DNA from: an uncultured Luteimonas sp.
GTDB taxonomy: Bacteria; Pseudomonadota; Gammaproteobacteria; Xanthomonadales; Xanthomonadaceae
DNA length: 64,000 nucleotides
Assembly: GCA_938008415.1 (NCBI GenBank)
Contig: CALLKI010000043.1
Span: 1-64,000 of the forward strand
Reading direction: 5' to 3'
Below are positions 18,316-27,071 of the stretch, one piece after another. Numbering within the stretch: position 1 is the first letter of the stretch; each line of letters opens with the position of its first letter. A model generated the notes under the pieces. That model was not told the origin of the DNA. It saw only the letters and a program-made list of their open reading frames with translations, and did no database searches. Made by a program: the position numbers and the translations under genes.

Positions 18316-19029
18316 ATGGGCGTGAACCGTCGGGCGATGCTTGTCGGCGGGTGGCTGCTGGCCGCCGCGCTGGTCGCCGTGTTCGGCTCGCTCGGGCGCT
18401 GGCAGCTCGGGCGGATGGCGCAGAAGCAGGCGATGCTGGACGAGGCCGCCGCGGTGCGCGCTGCGCCGCCGCAGGCGCTGCGCGAGGCGCTGGACTCCGG
18501 CCGCGGCTATGACCGGGTGGCCGCGACCGGGCGCTTCGCGGACGGCCCGGCGGTGGTGCTCGACAACCAGCTGCGCGACGGCCGCCCGGGCGTGCGCGGC
18601 TACCGCGTGTTCCTGTCCGACGGCGCGCCGCCGGTGCTGGTCGAGCTTGGCTGGCTGCCGTTGCCCGGCGACCGCAGCCTGCCCGCGGTGGACCACCCGC
18701 AGGGCGAGGTCGAGGTCCGGGGCCTGCTGGCGCCGCCGCCGTCGCGGGGCATCGGCGACATGGCCGTCGACGCCAGGCCGGATGGCACCCTGCTGGTGAC
18801 CGCGCTGGACATGGGGCGCCTGCGCGAGGCGCTGGGCCTTGCGGCACTGGCGCCGCGCGTGCTGAAGCCGGATCCTGACCTGCCGTTCGGCCACGTGCGT
18901 GACGATGTCATCCTGCCGAACACGCTGCCGCCGGAGAAGCACCTTGGCTATGCGGTGCAGTGGTTCGGCCTGGCGCTTGCGGTCCTGGTCACCGCACTGG
19001 TCCTCACGTTCCGGAAACCGCGTCGATGA
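18316..19029 (+). CDS. SURF1 family cytochrome oxidase assembly protein
   Basis: This protein of about 237 residues has the SURF1 layout: one transmembrane helix at each end with a periplasmic domain between. The start region LGRWQLGRMAQKQAML and the end YAVQWFGLALAVLVTALVLTF are family marks, as is LVELGWLPLPGDR in the middle. SURF1 helps insert heme A into subunit I. The start is uncertain: ATG at 18316 overlaps the best ribosome-binding site (AGGGG, 18311-18315), which is placed better for GTG at 18322. The stop overlaps the next start by four bases (ATGA), indicating translational coupling. Confidence 0.88.
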   Translation: MGVNRRAMLVGGWLLAAALVAVFGSLGRWQLGRMAQKQAMLDEAAAVRAAPPQALREALDSGRGYDRVAATGRFADGPAVVLDNQLRDGRPGVRGYRVFLSDGAPPVLVELGWLPLPGDRSLPAVDHPQGEVEVRGLLAPPPSRGIGDMAVDARPDGTLLVTALDMGRLREALGLAALAPRVLKPDPDLPFGHVRDDVILPNTLPPEKHLGYAVQWFGLALAVLVTALVLTFRKPRR

Positions 19030-19595
19030 ACACCCCGCCTTCACCGCAGGAACGCAGCCGCAACCGCGCGTTGCTGCTGCTGATCATGGTCGTCTTCCTC
19101 GGCACCGCGTTGGTCGCCGCCACGCTGCGGCTGTCGGGCTGGCGGCCATCGGGCAACACCAACCACGGCGAGCTGCTGCAGCCGTACGGCGACCTGCGCC
19201 GGGTCACGCCGCGCCTGCTGGACGGCGGCGAATACGCCTGGGCGCCGGTTGATCGCATCTGGCGGATCGCGGTGGCGCCGCCGCCCGGCTGCGACGCGCC
19301 CTGCGTCGATCTGTCGCGCACGCTCGACACGGTCTGGCAGCTGTTCGGGCACCGCGGCGAGCGCGTGCATACGCTGTGGATCGGCGAGCCACCGGCCGGG
19401 GCGGTGCGCAACGCCTCCTGGCACGTGTTGCGCGACGATCCCGAACTGCGCGCCGGGCTGCCGCGGGTCGATGATCCCGCGGGCGTCCCGGTCTACATCA
19501 TCGATCCCTACGGGTTCGTGGTCCTGCGCTACGCTCCCGGGTTCGACCCGGCGCACCTGCGCGAGGACATGTCCCGGCTCCTCAAGCTGAGGTGA
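19026..19595 (+). CDS. Membrane-anchored SCO-like thioredoxin-fold protein
   Basis: This 189-residue protein has one N-terminal transmembrane helix (residues 14-34) and a periplasmic domain. That domain holds CDAPC, a CxxxC of the kind that binds copper in SCO1/SenC proteins, and ends in YIIDPYGFVVLRYAPGFDP followed by HLREDMSRLLKL, which recalls the end of the SCO fold. The overall similarity to SCO is low and the histidine ligand cannot be placed with certainty. It sits between SURF1 and ctaA with overlaps on both sides, so a role in copper or redox chemistry during oxidase assembly is likely. This is an inference from motif and context. Confidence 0.65.
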   Translation: MNTPPSPQERSRNRALLLLIMVVFLGTALVAATLRLSGWRPSGNTNHGELLQPYGDLRRVTPRLLDGGEYAWAPVDRIWRIAVAPPPGCDAPCVDLSRTLDTVWQLFGHRGERVHTLWIGEPPAGAVRNASWHVLRDDPELRAGLPRVDDPAGVPVYIIDPYGFVVLRYAPGFDPAHLREDMSRLLKLR

Positions 19596-19597
19596 AG

Positions 19598-20773
19598 ATG
19601 GAATCCCCCCGTCCGCACGTCTACCGGCATTTCCACCGCATCGCCTGGCTCGCGGTGGCGCTGACCTTCGTCGTGATCGTGTTCGGCGCGTTCGTGCGCC
19701 TGTCCGACGCCGGCCTGAGTTGCCCGGACTGGCCCACCTGCTACGGCCGCGCGACCTGGCCGGAGGCGGCGCATGAGGCCAGCGGCCATGCCGCCAGCGC
19801 GATCCGCCCGTACGACATGCACAAGGCCTGGCGCGAGCAGGTGCACCGCCACATCGCCGCGACGCTCGGCGTGCTGGTCCTGGTGCTGGCGCTGGTCGCG
19901 GCGCGCAGGCGGCCGTACGGCATCGCGCAGGTACTCGCGGCGTCCGTGCTGGTCGCCGTCTCGATACCGCTCTACATGTCCGGGAAGGCCCTGGCCGCGT
20001 TTGCATGCGCGGCCCTGGGCGAGGCGATGCTGCTGTTCGCCGCGTTGCGCTGGTCGAACATGGACCTCGCGCGCGCGGCGGTGCTCACGCTCGCGGTGGT
20101 GGTGTTCCAGGCCCTGCTCGGCAAGTGGACGGTCACCCTGCTGCTCAAGCCGGTCGTAGTGATGGGCCACCTGCTCGGCGGCCTGCTGACGTTCTCGCTG
20201 CTGACCTGGATGGCGTGGCGCGCGACCTGGCTGCCGATCGTGCTCGCCGACGCGCGCGCGCTGCGGCGCTGGGTGATCGCGGGCATCGCGGTGCTCGGCG
20301 TGCAGATCGCGCTGGGGGGCTGGGTCAGCGCCAACTACGCGGCGCTGGCCTGCGGCGCGGGAGGGTGGACCACCGCCGAGCCGCACTACATGGATTTCCC
20401 GAAGTGCGTGGGCCAGTGGTGGCCGCCGGCCGACTTCCGCGAGGGCTTCGTGCTCTGGCGCGGCATCGGCGTGGACTACGAGGGCGGCGTGCTCGACGGC
20501 GCCTCGCGCATCGCCATCCAGATGGCGCACCGGCTGTTCGCCGTGGTCGCCTTCGTCTACCTGCTGCTGCTGGCGCGGCGCCTGCTGCACACGCCCGGCA
20601 TCCGCGGCTGGGGGGTGGCGATCGCGCTGATGGCCTGCGTGCAGGTGCTGCTGGGCATCTTCAATGTCAAGCTGTCGCTGCCGCTGTCGGTGGCGGTGAT
20701 GCACAACGGCGGCGCCGCGGTGCTGCTGTTCATGCTGGTCACGTTGCTGGCGCGCCTGCGCCGGCCCGACTGA
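19598..20773 (+). CDS. ctaA: Heme A synthase CtaA (COX15)
   Basis: This inner-membrane protein of about 391 residues has eight helices and converts heme O to heme A by oxidising the C8 methyl. Its first helix is followed by FVRLSDAGLSCPDWPTCYGR, a strong family signature, and heme ligands are in EQVHRHIAATLG and the late IQMAHRLFAVV; CtaA/COX15 has paired histidines. ATG at 19598 is preferred since GAGG at 19589-19592 lies five bases before it; GTG at 19592 is also in frame. ctaB follows after seven bases. Confidence 0.95.
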   Translation: MESPRPHVYRHFHRIAWLAVALTFVVIVFGAFVRLSDAGLSCPDWPTCYGRATWPEAAHEASGHAASAIRPYDMHKAWREQVHRHIAATLGVLVLVLALVAARRRPYGIAQVLAASVLVAVSIPLYMSGKALAAFACAALGEAMLLFAALRWSNMDLARAAVLTLAVVVFQALLGKWTVTLLLKPVVVMGHLLGGLLTFSLLTWMAWRATWLPIVLADARALRRWVIAGIAVLGVQIALGGWVSANYAALACGAGGWTTAEPHYMDFPKCVGQWWPPADFREGFVLWRGIGVDYEGGVLDGASRIAIQMAHRLFAVVAFVYLLLLARRLLHTPGIRGWGVAIALMACVQVLLGIFNVKLSLPLSVAVMHNGGAAVLLFMLVTLLARLRRPD

Positions 20774-20780
20774 GGCGCAC

Positions 20781-21707
20781 ATGTCGCTGGCCAGGGACAT
20801 CCCCCGCTACTGGGAACTGACCAAGCCGCGCGTGGTCGCGCTGCTGGTGTTCACCGCGCTCGTCGGCATGTTCCTCGCGGTGCCCGGCCTGCCGCCGCCG
20901 AAGGAAACGGTGTTCGGGCTGCTGGGGATCTGGCTGGCCTCCGCCTCCGCGGCGGCGATCAACCACCTGATCGACCAGCACATCGACCGGGTGATGACGC
21001 GGACCATGGAACGCCCGCTGGCCACCGGCGCGCTGCGGCCAGTGCAGGTGCTGGTGTTCGCGCTGGCCCTCGGCGTGCTGTCGATGGTCATCCTGGTGAC
21101 CCTGGTGAACACGATCACCGCAGTGCTGACCTTCGCCTCGCTGATCGGTTACGCGGTCATCTACACCGGCTTCCTCAAGCGCGCCACGCCGCAGAACATC
21201 GTCATCGGCGGCATCGCCGGCGCCGCGCCGCCGCTGCTCGGCTGGGCCGCGGTCACCGGCATGACAGGCCGCTGGGACTGGGCGCACGCGCTGCTGCTGG
21301 TGCTGATCATCTTCGTGTGGACACCGCCGCACTTCTGGGCGCTGGCGATCTTCCGCCGCGAGGACTACGCGCGCGCACTGGTGCCGATGCTGCCGGTGAC
21401 CCACGGCGTGCAGTACACGCGCTGGCAGATCCTGTTCTACACCGGGCTGCTGTGCGTGGTCTCGCTGTTCCCGGTGGTGATCGGCATGAGCGGCCTGTTC
21501 TACCTCGGCGGCGCCGTGGTGCTGGGGCTGGTGTTCCTGTGGCACGCGTGGCGCCTGCTCGACCCGCCGGACGAGCTGTACGCCATGCGCGTGTTCCAGT
21601 ACTCGGTGGTGTACCTGATGGCGCTGTTCGCGTTCCTGCTGGTGGACCACTGGCTGCTGCCGTGGCTGGAGCCGTCCCCGGCGATCGGATTCGAGCGCGT
21701 CGGCTGA
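20781..21707 (+). CDS. ctaB: Heme O synthase (protoheme IX farnesyltransferase)
   Basis: This 308-residue UbiA-family prenyltransferase has nine helices and adds a farnesyl group to heme B to give heme O, the precursor used by CtaA. The aspartate-rich motif is NHLIDQHIDRVMTRTMERPL (residues about 60-80); the second motif is WTPPHFWALAIFRREDYARA. The start SLARDIPRYWELTKPRVVAL is typical. It is the final gene of the cluster, which therefore carries the full route heme B to heme O to heme A. Confidence 0.96.
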   Translation: MSLARDIPRYWELTKPRVVALLVFTALVGMFLAVPGLPPPKETVFGLLGIWLASASAAAINHLIDQHIDRVMTRTMERPLATGALRPVQVLVFALALGVLSMVILVTLVNTITAVLTFASLIGYAVIYTGFLKRATPQNIVIGGIAGAAPPLLGWAAVTGMTGRWDWAHALLLVLIIFVWTPPHFWALAIFRREDYARALVPMLPVTHGVQYTRWQILFYTGLLCVVSLFPVVIGMSGLFYLGGAVVLGLVFLWHAWRLLDPPDELYAMRVFQYSVVYLMALFAFLLVDHWLLPWLEPSPAIGFERVG

Positions 21708-21820
21708 GCGGCTGCAACGGTCCCGGGGAGCGCTTGCCGCGCTCACGGGGGCGCGGCTAACCTCCGCGGCATGCCGTCCGGTCCGCGGGCGGTTCCGGCG
21801 CAGGCCGGCGGAGAGGGGTG

Positions 21821-22246
21821 ATGGGTCCGGCGCAGCATCTGGTCGCCGCATGCGCGACGCTGGTGGTCCTGGGGTTCCTGGTCGGCCTGCGGATGGTGTC
21901 GGTCCGCGTCTCGGAGATGCGCCGGCAGCGCTTCGGGCCGCAGGCCATCGCGCTTTCCCGGCAGCGTGCGCAGCGGTTCGAGGACACCCGCGCGGCCGAC
22001 AACTTCACCAACCTGTTCGAGGTCCCGGTCGTCTTCTACGCGCTCTGCGCGCTCGCCATCGCCACCGGGCACGTCCCGGGCTGGCTGCCGGCGCTGGCGT
22101 GGCTGTTCGTGGCCTCGCGCATCGTGCACAGCGCGATCCACTGCACCTGCAACAACGTCATCCACCGGCTCGCCGCGTTCGTGACCGGGTTCCTGCTCGT
22201 GGTCGGGATGTGGGTGGCGTTCGCGCTGTCGTACATCGCGGGCTGA
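21821..22246 (+). CDS. MAPEG family membrane protein
   Basis: This 141-residue protein has four helices and MAPEG features: RAQRFEDTRAADNFTNLFE with the conserved N-F-x-N-x-x-E core, followed by VPVVFYALCAL, and FVASRIVHSAIHCTCNNV in helix 3. GAGAGGGG directly before ATG 21821 sets the start. MAPEG proteins are membrane enzymes often linked to glutathione; the reaction is unknown here. It differs clearly from the other MAPEG gene at 786-1187. Its promoter may lie in the 110 bases after ctaB. Confidence 0.8.
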   Translation: MGPAQHLVAACATLVVLGFLVGLRMVSVRVSEMRRQRFGPQAIALSRQRAQRFEDTRAADNFTNLFEVPVVFYALCALAIATGHVPGWLPALAWLFVASRIVHSAIHCTCNNVIHRLAAFVTGFLLVVGMWVAFALSYIAG

Positions 22247-22298
22247 AGGCCGGCGCGTGGTCGCGTCACATCCGCCGCTCCAGGACCGTCGTGAAGGC

Positions 22299-22790
22299 AT
22301 GACACCCGCGATCCACCTCAAGCCGTCCCCCTGGAAACACCTGGCGCTGTTCGCCACGGGCGCCGCGTTCGTCGCCGTGGCGGTGCTGATCGCGCCGCAG
22401 CACCCGTGGCTGGCCTGGTGCTGTGGCCTGCTGTTCGGCGCATGCGCGCTGGCGGCGCTGGTCGCGCTGCTGCCGGGCAGCACCGGCCTGCGCCTGGAAC
22501 CCGGGCGCATGACGGTCCGCTCGCTCTACCGCGAGTGGCACCTCCGCCGCGAGGATGTGGGCGTGTTCTACGTCCGGCCGGTGGCCGGGCGCTGGATGGT
22601 GTGCTGGAACTACGCGCCCGGCTATGACGGGCAGAGGCTCGGGCGCCGGCTGTCCAGCGCCGTGGCCGGCGTCGAGGCGGGGCTGCCGGACACCTACGGC
22701 ATGAAGGCGGCGGAACTGGCGGAGCTGCTCAACCGCTGGCGCGCCGGCGGCCTGGTCACGGCACCACGCCGAGGCCCACCACGGCCATGA
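22299..22790 (+). CDS. STM3941-like membrane protein with PH-like domain
   Basis: This 163-residue protein has two N-terminal helices after the start MTPAIHLKPSPWKHLALFAT and then a soluble part with LRLEPGRMTVRSLYREWHLR and a short C-terminal helix. The pattern of short start, paired helices and PH-like strand set is that of the STM3941 group, whose role is unknown. GAAGG before ATG 22299 marks the start. The last 35 bases overlap the convergent TauE gene, so the tail residues VTAPRRGPPRP are encoded antisense to TauE. Confidence 0.55.
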   Translation: MTPAIHLKPSPWKHLALFATGAAFVAVAVLIAPQHPWLAWCCGLLFGACALAALVALLPGSTGLRLEPGRMTVRSLYREWHLRREDVGVFYVRPVAGRWMVCWNYAPGYDGQRLGRRLSSAVAGVEAGLPDTYGMKAAELAELLNRWRAGGLVTAPRRGPPRP

Positions 22791-23547
22791 ACACCGCGAA
22801 CACCCGGCGCAGCGCCGGTCCGCTGATCGCGTGCGCGATGCGCGTGCCCAGTGGTGCGGCCAGCACCGAACCGGCCGCGATGCCGAGCGCGCCCGGCACG
22901 AACACGTAGCCGATCCCGTGCGCGGGCAGGGCGCCGGCGGGCGGGTGCAGGGCATAGCCCGCGGCGGCGGCGATGGCGATGAACACACCGCAGGCGGCGG
23001 ACGACCCCACCGCGCGCACCGGCGCGACGCCGCGCCAGACCAGATAGGGCACGGTCATGCTGCCGCCGCCGATGCCCACCACCGCCGACACCGCGCCGAT
23101 GCCGGTGCCGACCGCGGTCAGCGGCCAGCCGGTCGGCGCTTCGTCGTGACCGGGCGCTGGCCTGGTGCGGCCGAAGGCCATCTGCGCGGCGGCCAGCCAG
23201 CAGTACAGCGCCACGCACCACCGGAGCACCCCGCCGTGCAGGGTCTGCGCGAACAGGCTGCCGAGCCAGCCGCCCAGCAGCATGCCCGGCACCAGCCAGC
23301 GCACCGGCTTCCACAGCACGCTGCCGCGGCGGTGGTGGGAGAGCGCGGACGAGGTGCCGGTGAAGATGATCGCGGCCATCGAGGTGGCCAGCGCCGCGTG
23401 CACCGCCGCCTCCTGCGGCACGCCGATGCGGGGGAACAGCCACACCAGCGCCGCCACCAGCACCAGGCCGCCGCCGATGCCCAGCAGGCCCGCGAGGATG
23501 CCGGCGGCCACGCCCAGCAGCGGGAAGATCCAAAGCCCTTCGATCAC
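22756..23547 (-). CDS. TauE/SafE family sulfite or organosulfonate exporter
   Basis: This 263-residue protein has eight hydrophobic helices in two repeats, as in the TauE/SafE family of anion permeases. Marks are GILAGLLGIGGGLVLVAALV in the first repeat and GTGIGAVSAVVGIGGGSMTV in the second. Family members export sulfite, sulfoacetate or similar anions; the substrate is not known here. The gene is divergent from slt and overlaps the end of the STM3941-like gene by 35 bases. Confidence 0.88.
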   Translation of the reverse strand: MIEGLWIFPLLGVAAGILAGLLGIGGGLVLVAALVWLFPRIGVPQEAAVHAALATSMAAIIFTGTSSALSHHRRGSVLWKPVRWLVPGMLLGGWLGSLFAQTLHGGVLRWCVALYCWLAAAQMAFGRTRPAPGHDEAPTGWPLTAVGTGIGAVSAVVGIGGGSMTVPYLVWRGVAPVRAVGSSAACGVFIAIAAAAGYALHPPAGALPAHGIGYVFVPGALGIAAGSVLAAPLGTRIAHAISGPALRRVFAVFMAVVGLGVVP

Positions 23548-23614
23548 GCGCGCTCCGATGCCGGGCCCGCCGCCATGAACCTGGATTCATCGGCGCCCGG
23601 GTATAACTCCGGCC

Positions 23615-25561
23615 ATGAGGAAGAAACCTGGCTACATCGTACTCGTTGCGGCGCTGGCCTGGCCGCTGCTTGCGCTGGCGCAGCCGCGCGACGACGACGC
23701 GGCGCTGCGCGCCGCGCTCGAAGCCGCCGAGCGCGGGCAGCCGGTGGAGCTGAAGGACCATCCCGCGCAGGCCTGGGTGGAATATGCCGCCCTGCGCCGC
23801 AACCTCGACACCCTGCCGCAGGCGCAGGCACGCGCCTTCCTGGAACGCAACGCCGGCACCGCCGTGGCCGCCGCGTTCCGCGAGGCCTGGCTGCGCGCCC
23901 TGGCCAGACGCAGGGACTGGGCCGGCTTCCGTGCGGCATGGTCGCCGGAGGTGACCGCCACCGACCTGCGCTGCAGCGAGCTGGAGGCGCGCCTGCGCGC
24001 CGGCGCCGCCGACGCGCAGTGGGTGCGGGACGTGCAGGCGATGTGGCGCAGCAGCGGCAGGTCGCTGCCGAACGAATGCGACGCGCCGTTCGCCGCGCTC
24101 GCCGAGCGGGGTGGGCTGACCGACGAACTGCGCTGGGAGCGCATCGAGCTGGCGGCCGCGGAATGGCAGCCGGGCGTGATGCGCGCCGCCGCGCGCGGCC
24201 TGCCGGCGCAGCAGCGCGCGCTGGCCGAGGACTATGCCGCGTTCCTCGACCGCCCGCACGATCGCGCCCTTGCCTGGCCGAAGACCGCGCGCAGCCGGCT
24301 CGTCGCCTCGCACGGCCTGGCGAAGCACGCCAAGGACGACCCGCTCTCGGCCGAAGCGCTGCTGCCGAAATTCGCCGGGGCGCTCGGCTTCACCGGAGAG
24401 GACCGTGGCCGGGTGCTCTACCAGGCGGCACTGTGGACGGTCGCCTCGTACCTGCCCGACTCGGCGCGGCTGCTCGGCCTCGTGCCGGAATCCGCCTACG
24501 ACGAGCGCCTGCACGAGTGGCGGGTGCGCGAGGCGCTGTCGCGCTCGGACTGGCGCGCGGCGCTTGCCGCGATCCGGAAGATGCCGGAGAAGCAGCGCAT
24601 GCAGTCGCGCTGGACCTGGTTCGAGGCGCGCATGCTGGAACTGGTCGGCGACCGCGCCGCCGCGCAGCCGCTGTACGCGCGCGCCGCGCGCGAAGCGGAT
24701 TTCCACGGCTTCCTCGCCGCCGACAGACTCGGCCTGCCGTATGCGCTGTGCCCGTGGATGCCGGACTGGACGCAGGAGCAGAAGAAGGCGGTCGCGGAGG
24801 ACCCGGCGATCCGCCGCGCCATGGCGCTCTACCGCGCCGGCCGCGAGGGCTGGGCCACGCGCGAATGGGACGAGGCGCTCTCGCGCTTCGACGACGTGCA
24901 GCGCCGGATCGCGGTGGAAGTGGCGCAGGACAACGGCTGGTACGACCGCGCCGTGTTCGGGCTGCTCAAGGCGCCGGGCGAGGCGCGCCTGTACACGCTG
25001 CGCTTCCCGATCCACCACGCCGACCTGATCCAGCGCGAGGCGAGGAAGAACGGCCTCGACCCGGCCTGGGTGGCCGCCGAGATCCGCGCCGAGAGCACCT
25101 TCAACCCCCGTGCCCGCTCGCAGGCCAACGCCCGCGGGCTGATGCAGCTGCTGCCGTCCACCGCCGCGGCGGTCGCGCGCCGGCTGGGCCTGCCCTGGAA
25201 CGGTCCCGACAGCCTCTACGACCCCGAGACCAACATCATCCTAGGCACCGCCTACCTGCGCGAGAAGGAGGAGATGTACGGCAAGCCCTACGTGGCCATC
25301 GCCGCGTACAACGCCGGGCCCACGCCCACCGCGCGCTGGCTCTCGCAGCGCCCGGACATGGACCCGGACATCTGGATCGAGACCATCAGCTACCGCGAGA
25401 CACGCGAATACGTCGCGCGCGTGCTCGCCTTCAGCGTGATCTACGACTGGCGCATGTACGGCATGGCGGTCCCGGTGACCGACCGCATGCGCGGCATCAA
25501 GGGCTCCCCGCGCAAGCGTTTCGCCTGCCCGGCCTCCGACCCCGCGCCGCGGGCGGGCTGA
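23615..25561 (+). CDS. slt: Soluble lytic murein transglycosylase
   Basis: This 648-residue periplasmic enzyme cleaves the MurNAc-GlcNAc bond of peptidoglycan to give 1,6-anhydro products. It starts with a signal peptide (MRKKPGYIVLVAALAWPLLALA), then an alpha-superhelical U/L-shaped region to about residue 470, and a C-terminal lysozyme-like domain. The catalytic glutamate is E493 in EIRAESTFNPRAR, followed by ARGLMQLLPSTA and YVAIAAYNAGPTP. The length matches Slt70. It fits the peptidoglycan-turnover theme of the window but stands apart from the nag island. A repeat-like hairpin and then cca follow. Confidence 0.94.
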   Translation: MRKKPGYIVLVAALAWPLLALAQPRDDDAALRAALEAAERGQPVELKDHPAQAWVEYAALRRNLDTLPQAQARAFLERNAGTAVAAAFREAWLRALARRRDWAGFRAAWSPEVTATDLRCSELEARLRAGAADAQWVRDVQAMWRSSGRSLPNECDAPFAALAERGGLTDELRWERIELAAAEWQPGVMRAAARGLPAQQRALAEDYAAFLDRPHDRALAWPKTARSRLVASHGLAKHAKDDPLSAEALLPKFAGALGFTGEDRGRVLYQAALWTVASYLPDSARLLGLVPESAYDERLHEWRVREALSRSDWRAALAAIRKMPEKQRMQSRWTWFEARMLELVGDRAAAQPLYARAAREADFHGFLAADRLGLPYALCPWMPDWTQEQKKAVAEDPAIRRAMALYRAGREGWATREWDEALSRFDDVQRRIAVEVAQDNGWYDRAVFGLLKAPGEARLYTLRFPIHHADLIQREARKNGLDPAWVAAEIRAESTFNPRARSQANARGLMQLLPSTAAAVARRLGLPWNGPDSLYDPETNIILGTAYLREKEEMYGKPYVAIAAYNAGPTPTARWLSQRPDMDPDIWIETISYRETREYVARVLAFSVIYDWRMYGMAVPVTDRMRGIKGSPRKRFACPASDPAPRAG

Positions 25562-25619
25562 AACGTCCGCGTCCTCCCGGCCTTTCCCTGCAGGCGGGGA
25601 CTTTCCTTCCCCACCCGGG

Positions 25620-25665
25620 ATCACCCCCCGTTCGCGGGGGAGGGATGGGGGGCGATGATCGGCAT
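25620..25665 (+). repeat. Degenerate dispersed intergenic repeat, copy 2
   Basis: A 6-bp stem (CCCCCG, loop TTCG, CGGGGG; 25625-25640) is followed by AGGGATGGGGGGCGATG. It matches the layout of the repeat at 1422-1470 read on the other strand. It lies in the 259-base gap between slt and cca, which holds nothing else recognisable, and may also act as slt terminator. Confidence 0.4.
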
Positions 25666-25820
25666 GCGCGGCATTGCCACGTGGATCGTCCAAAGGCCGG
25701 GCGCGCTGCGCCGAACCCGGACGCCGGTTGGCCTGCGCCAAAGTCCCGGCCCCCTCCGGGTTTTCACCTCCCACCGGGCAGTCCACCGGCACCGCCCCGC
25801 AAACAGGCATCATTGGCGCC

Positions 25821-27047
25821 ATGGAGACCTACCTCGTCGGCGGCGCGGTCCGTGACCGGCTGCTGGGCCTGCCGCCCGGCGACCGCGACTGGGTCGTGGT
25901 CGGCGAAACCCCGCAGTCCATGATCGCCGCCGGGTTCCGCCCGGTCGGCCGCGACTTCCCCGTGTTCCTGCACCCGGAAACCGGCGAGGAATACGCGCTG
26001 GCGCGCACCGAGCGGAAGACCGCGCCCGGCCATCGCGGCTTCGTGGTCCACGCCGACCCGTCGGTCACCCTCGAGCAGGACCTCGAGCGCCGCGACTTCA
26101 CCATCAACGCCATCGCCCAGGACGCGCAGGGCCGTCTGGTGGACCCGTTCGGCGGCGCGCGCGACATCGAGGCGCGCGTCCTGCGCCATGTCGGCCCGGC
26201 CTTCGTCGAGGACCCGCTGCGCGTGCTGCGCGCCGCGCGCTTCATGGCGCGCCTGGCGCCGCTCGGCTTCACCGTGGCGCCGGAGACAGTGGCGCTGATG
26301 CGCGAAATGGCGGCCAACGGCGAACTCGAGACCCTCGTGCCAGAGCGCGTCTGGCAGGAGCTGTGCAAGGCGCTCGCCGCGCCGCGGCCCTCGGCCTTCC
26401 TGCGCACCCTGCGCGAGGCCGGCGCGTTGCGCGCCGTGCTGCCCGAGGTGGACGCCCTCTACGGCGTGCCGCAGCGCCCCGAGTTCCACCCCGAGGTGGA
26501 CACCGGCCTGCACCAGGAACTGGTCAGCGACATGGCCGCGAGGCTCGCGCCCGGTGACGCCGTGGTCGGCTTCGCCGCGCTGGCGCACGACCTGGGCAAG
26601 GCGCTCACGCCGAAGGACCGGTGGCCGCGCCACATCGGCCACGAACAGGCCGGCCTGAAACCACTGCGCGCGCTGTGCGAGCGCCTGAAGGTGCCGGTCC
26701 AGCACCGCGACCTCGCCGTCATCGCCTGCCGCGAGCACCTCAACGTGCACCGCCTCGCCGAACTGCGCGACGACACCGTGCACGACCTGCTGGTCCGCTG
26801 CGACGCCTTCCGCAAGCCCGAGCGCATCGCGCAGCTGGCGCTGGTCTGCGAGGCCGACAAGCGCGGCCGCCTGGGGCGCGAAAACGAGCCCTACCCGCAG
26901 GGCGAGGCCCTGCGCCGCGTCCATGCCGCCGCGCTTGCGGTCAACGCCCGCGACCTGGCCACCGGTGGCATGGACGGCCGGCAGATCGGCGAGGCGCTCA
27001 GGAGGGCGAGGATCGAGGCGATCCGGATGGCACGCAGAGAGGTCTGA
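25821..27047 (+). CDS. cca: CCA tRNA nucleotidyltransferase with HD domain
   Basis: This 408-residue enzyme adds or repairs the CCA end of tRNAs. METYLVGGAVRDRLLGLP at the start is the class II nucleotidyltransferase motif, with DRDWVVVG carrying the metal-binding aspartates and RRDFTINAIAQD and RVLRAARF further on. The C-terminal half has an HD phosphohydrolase domain (FAALAHDLGKALTP), typical of the gamma-proteobacterial multifunctional form. The ATG at 25821 gives the expected N-terminus; the frame is open upstream. It converges on nagX with 24 bases between. Confidence 0.94.
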   Translation: METYLVGGAVRDRLLGLPPGDRDWVVVGETPQSMIAAGFRPVGRDFPVFLHPETGEEYALARTERKTAPGHRGFVVHADPSVTLEQDLERRDFTINAIAQDAQGRLVDPFGGARDIEARVLRHVGPAFVEDPLRVLRAARFMARLAPLGFTVAPETVALMREMAANGELETLVPERVWQELCKALAAPRPSAFLRTLREAGALRAVLPEVDALYGVPQRPEFHPEVDTGLHQELVSDMAARLAPGDAVVGFAALAHDLGKALTPKDRWPRHIGHEQAGLKPLRALCERLKVPVQHRDLAVIACREHLNVHRLAELRDDTVHDLLVRCDAFRKPERIAQLALVCEADKRGRLGRENEPYPQGEALRRVHAAALAVNARDLATGGMDGRQIGEALRRARIEAIRMARREV

Positions 27048-27071
27048 GGCTGCAGCAGCCGGTGTGCGGCC

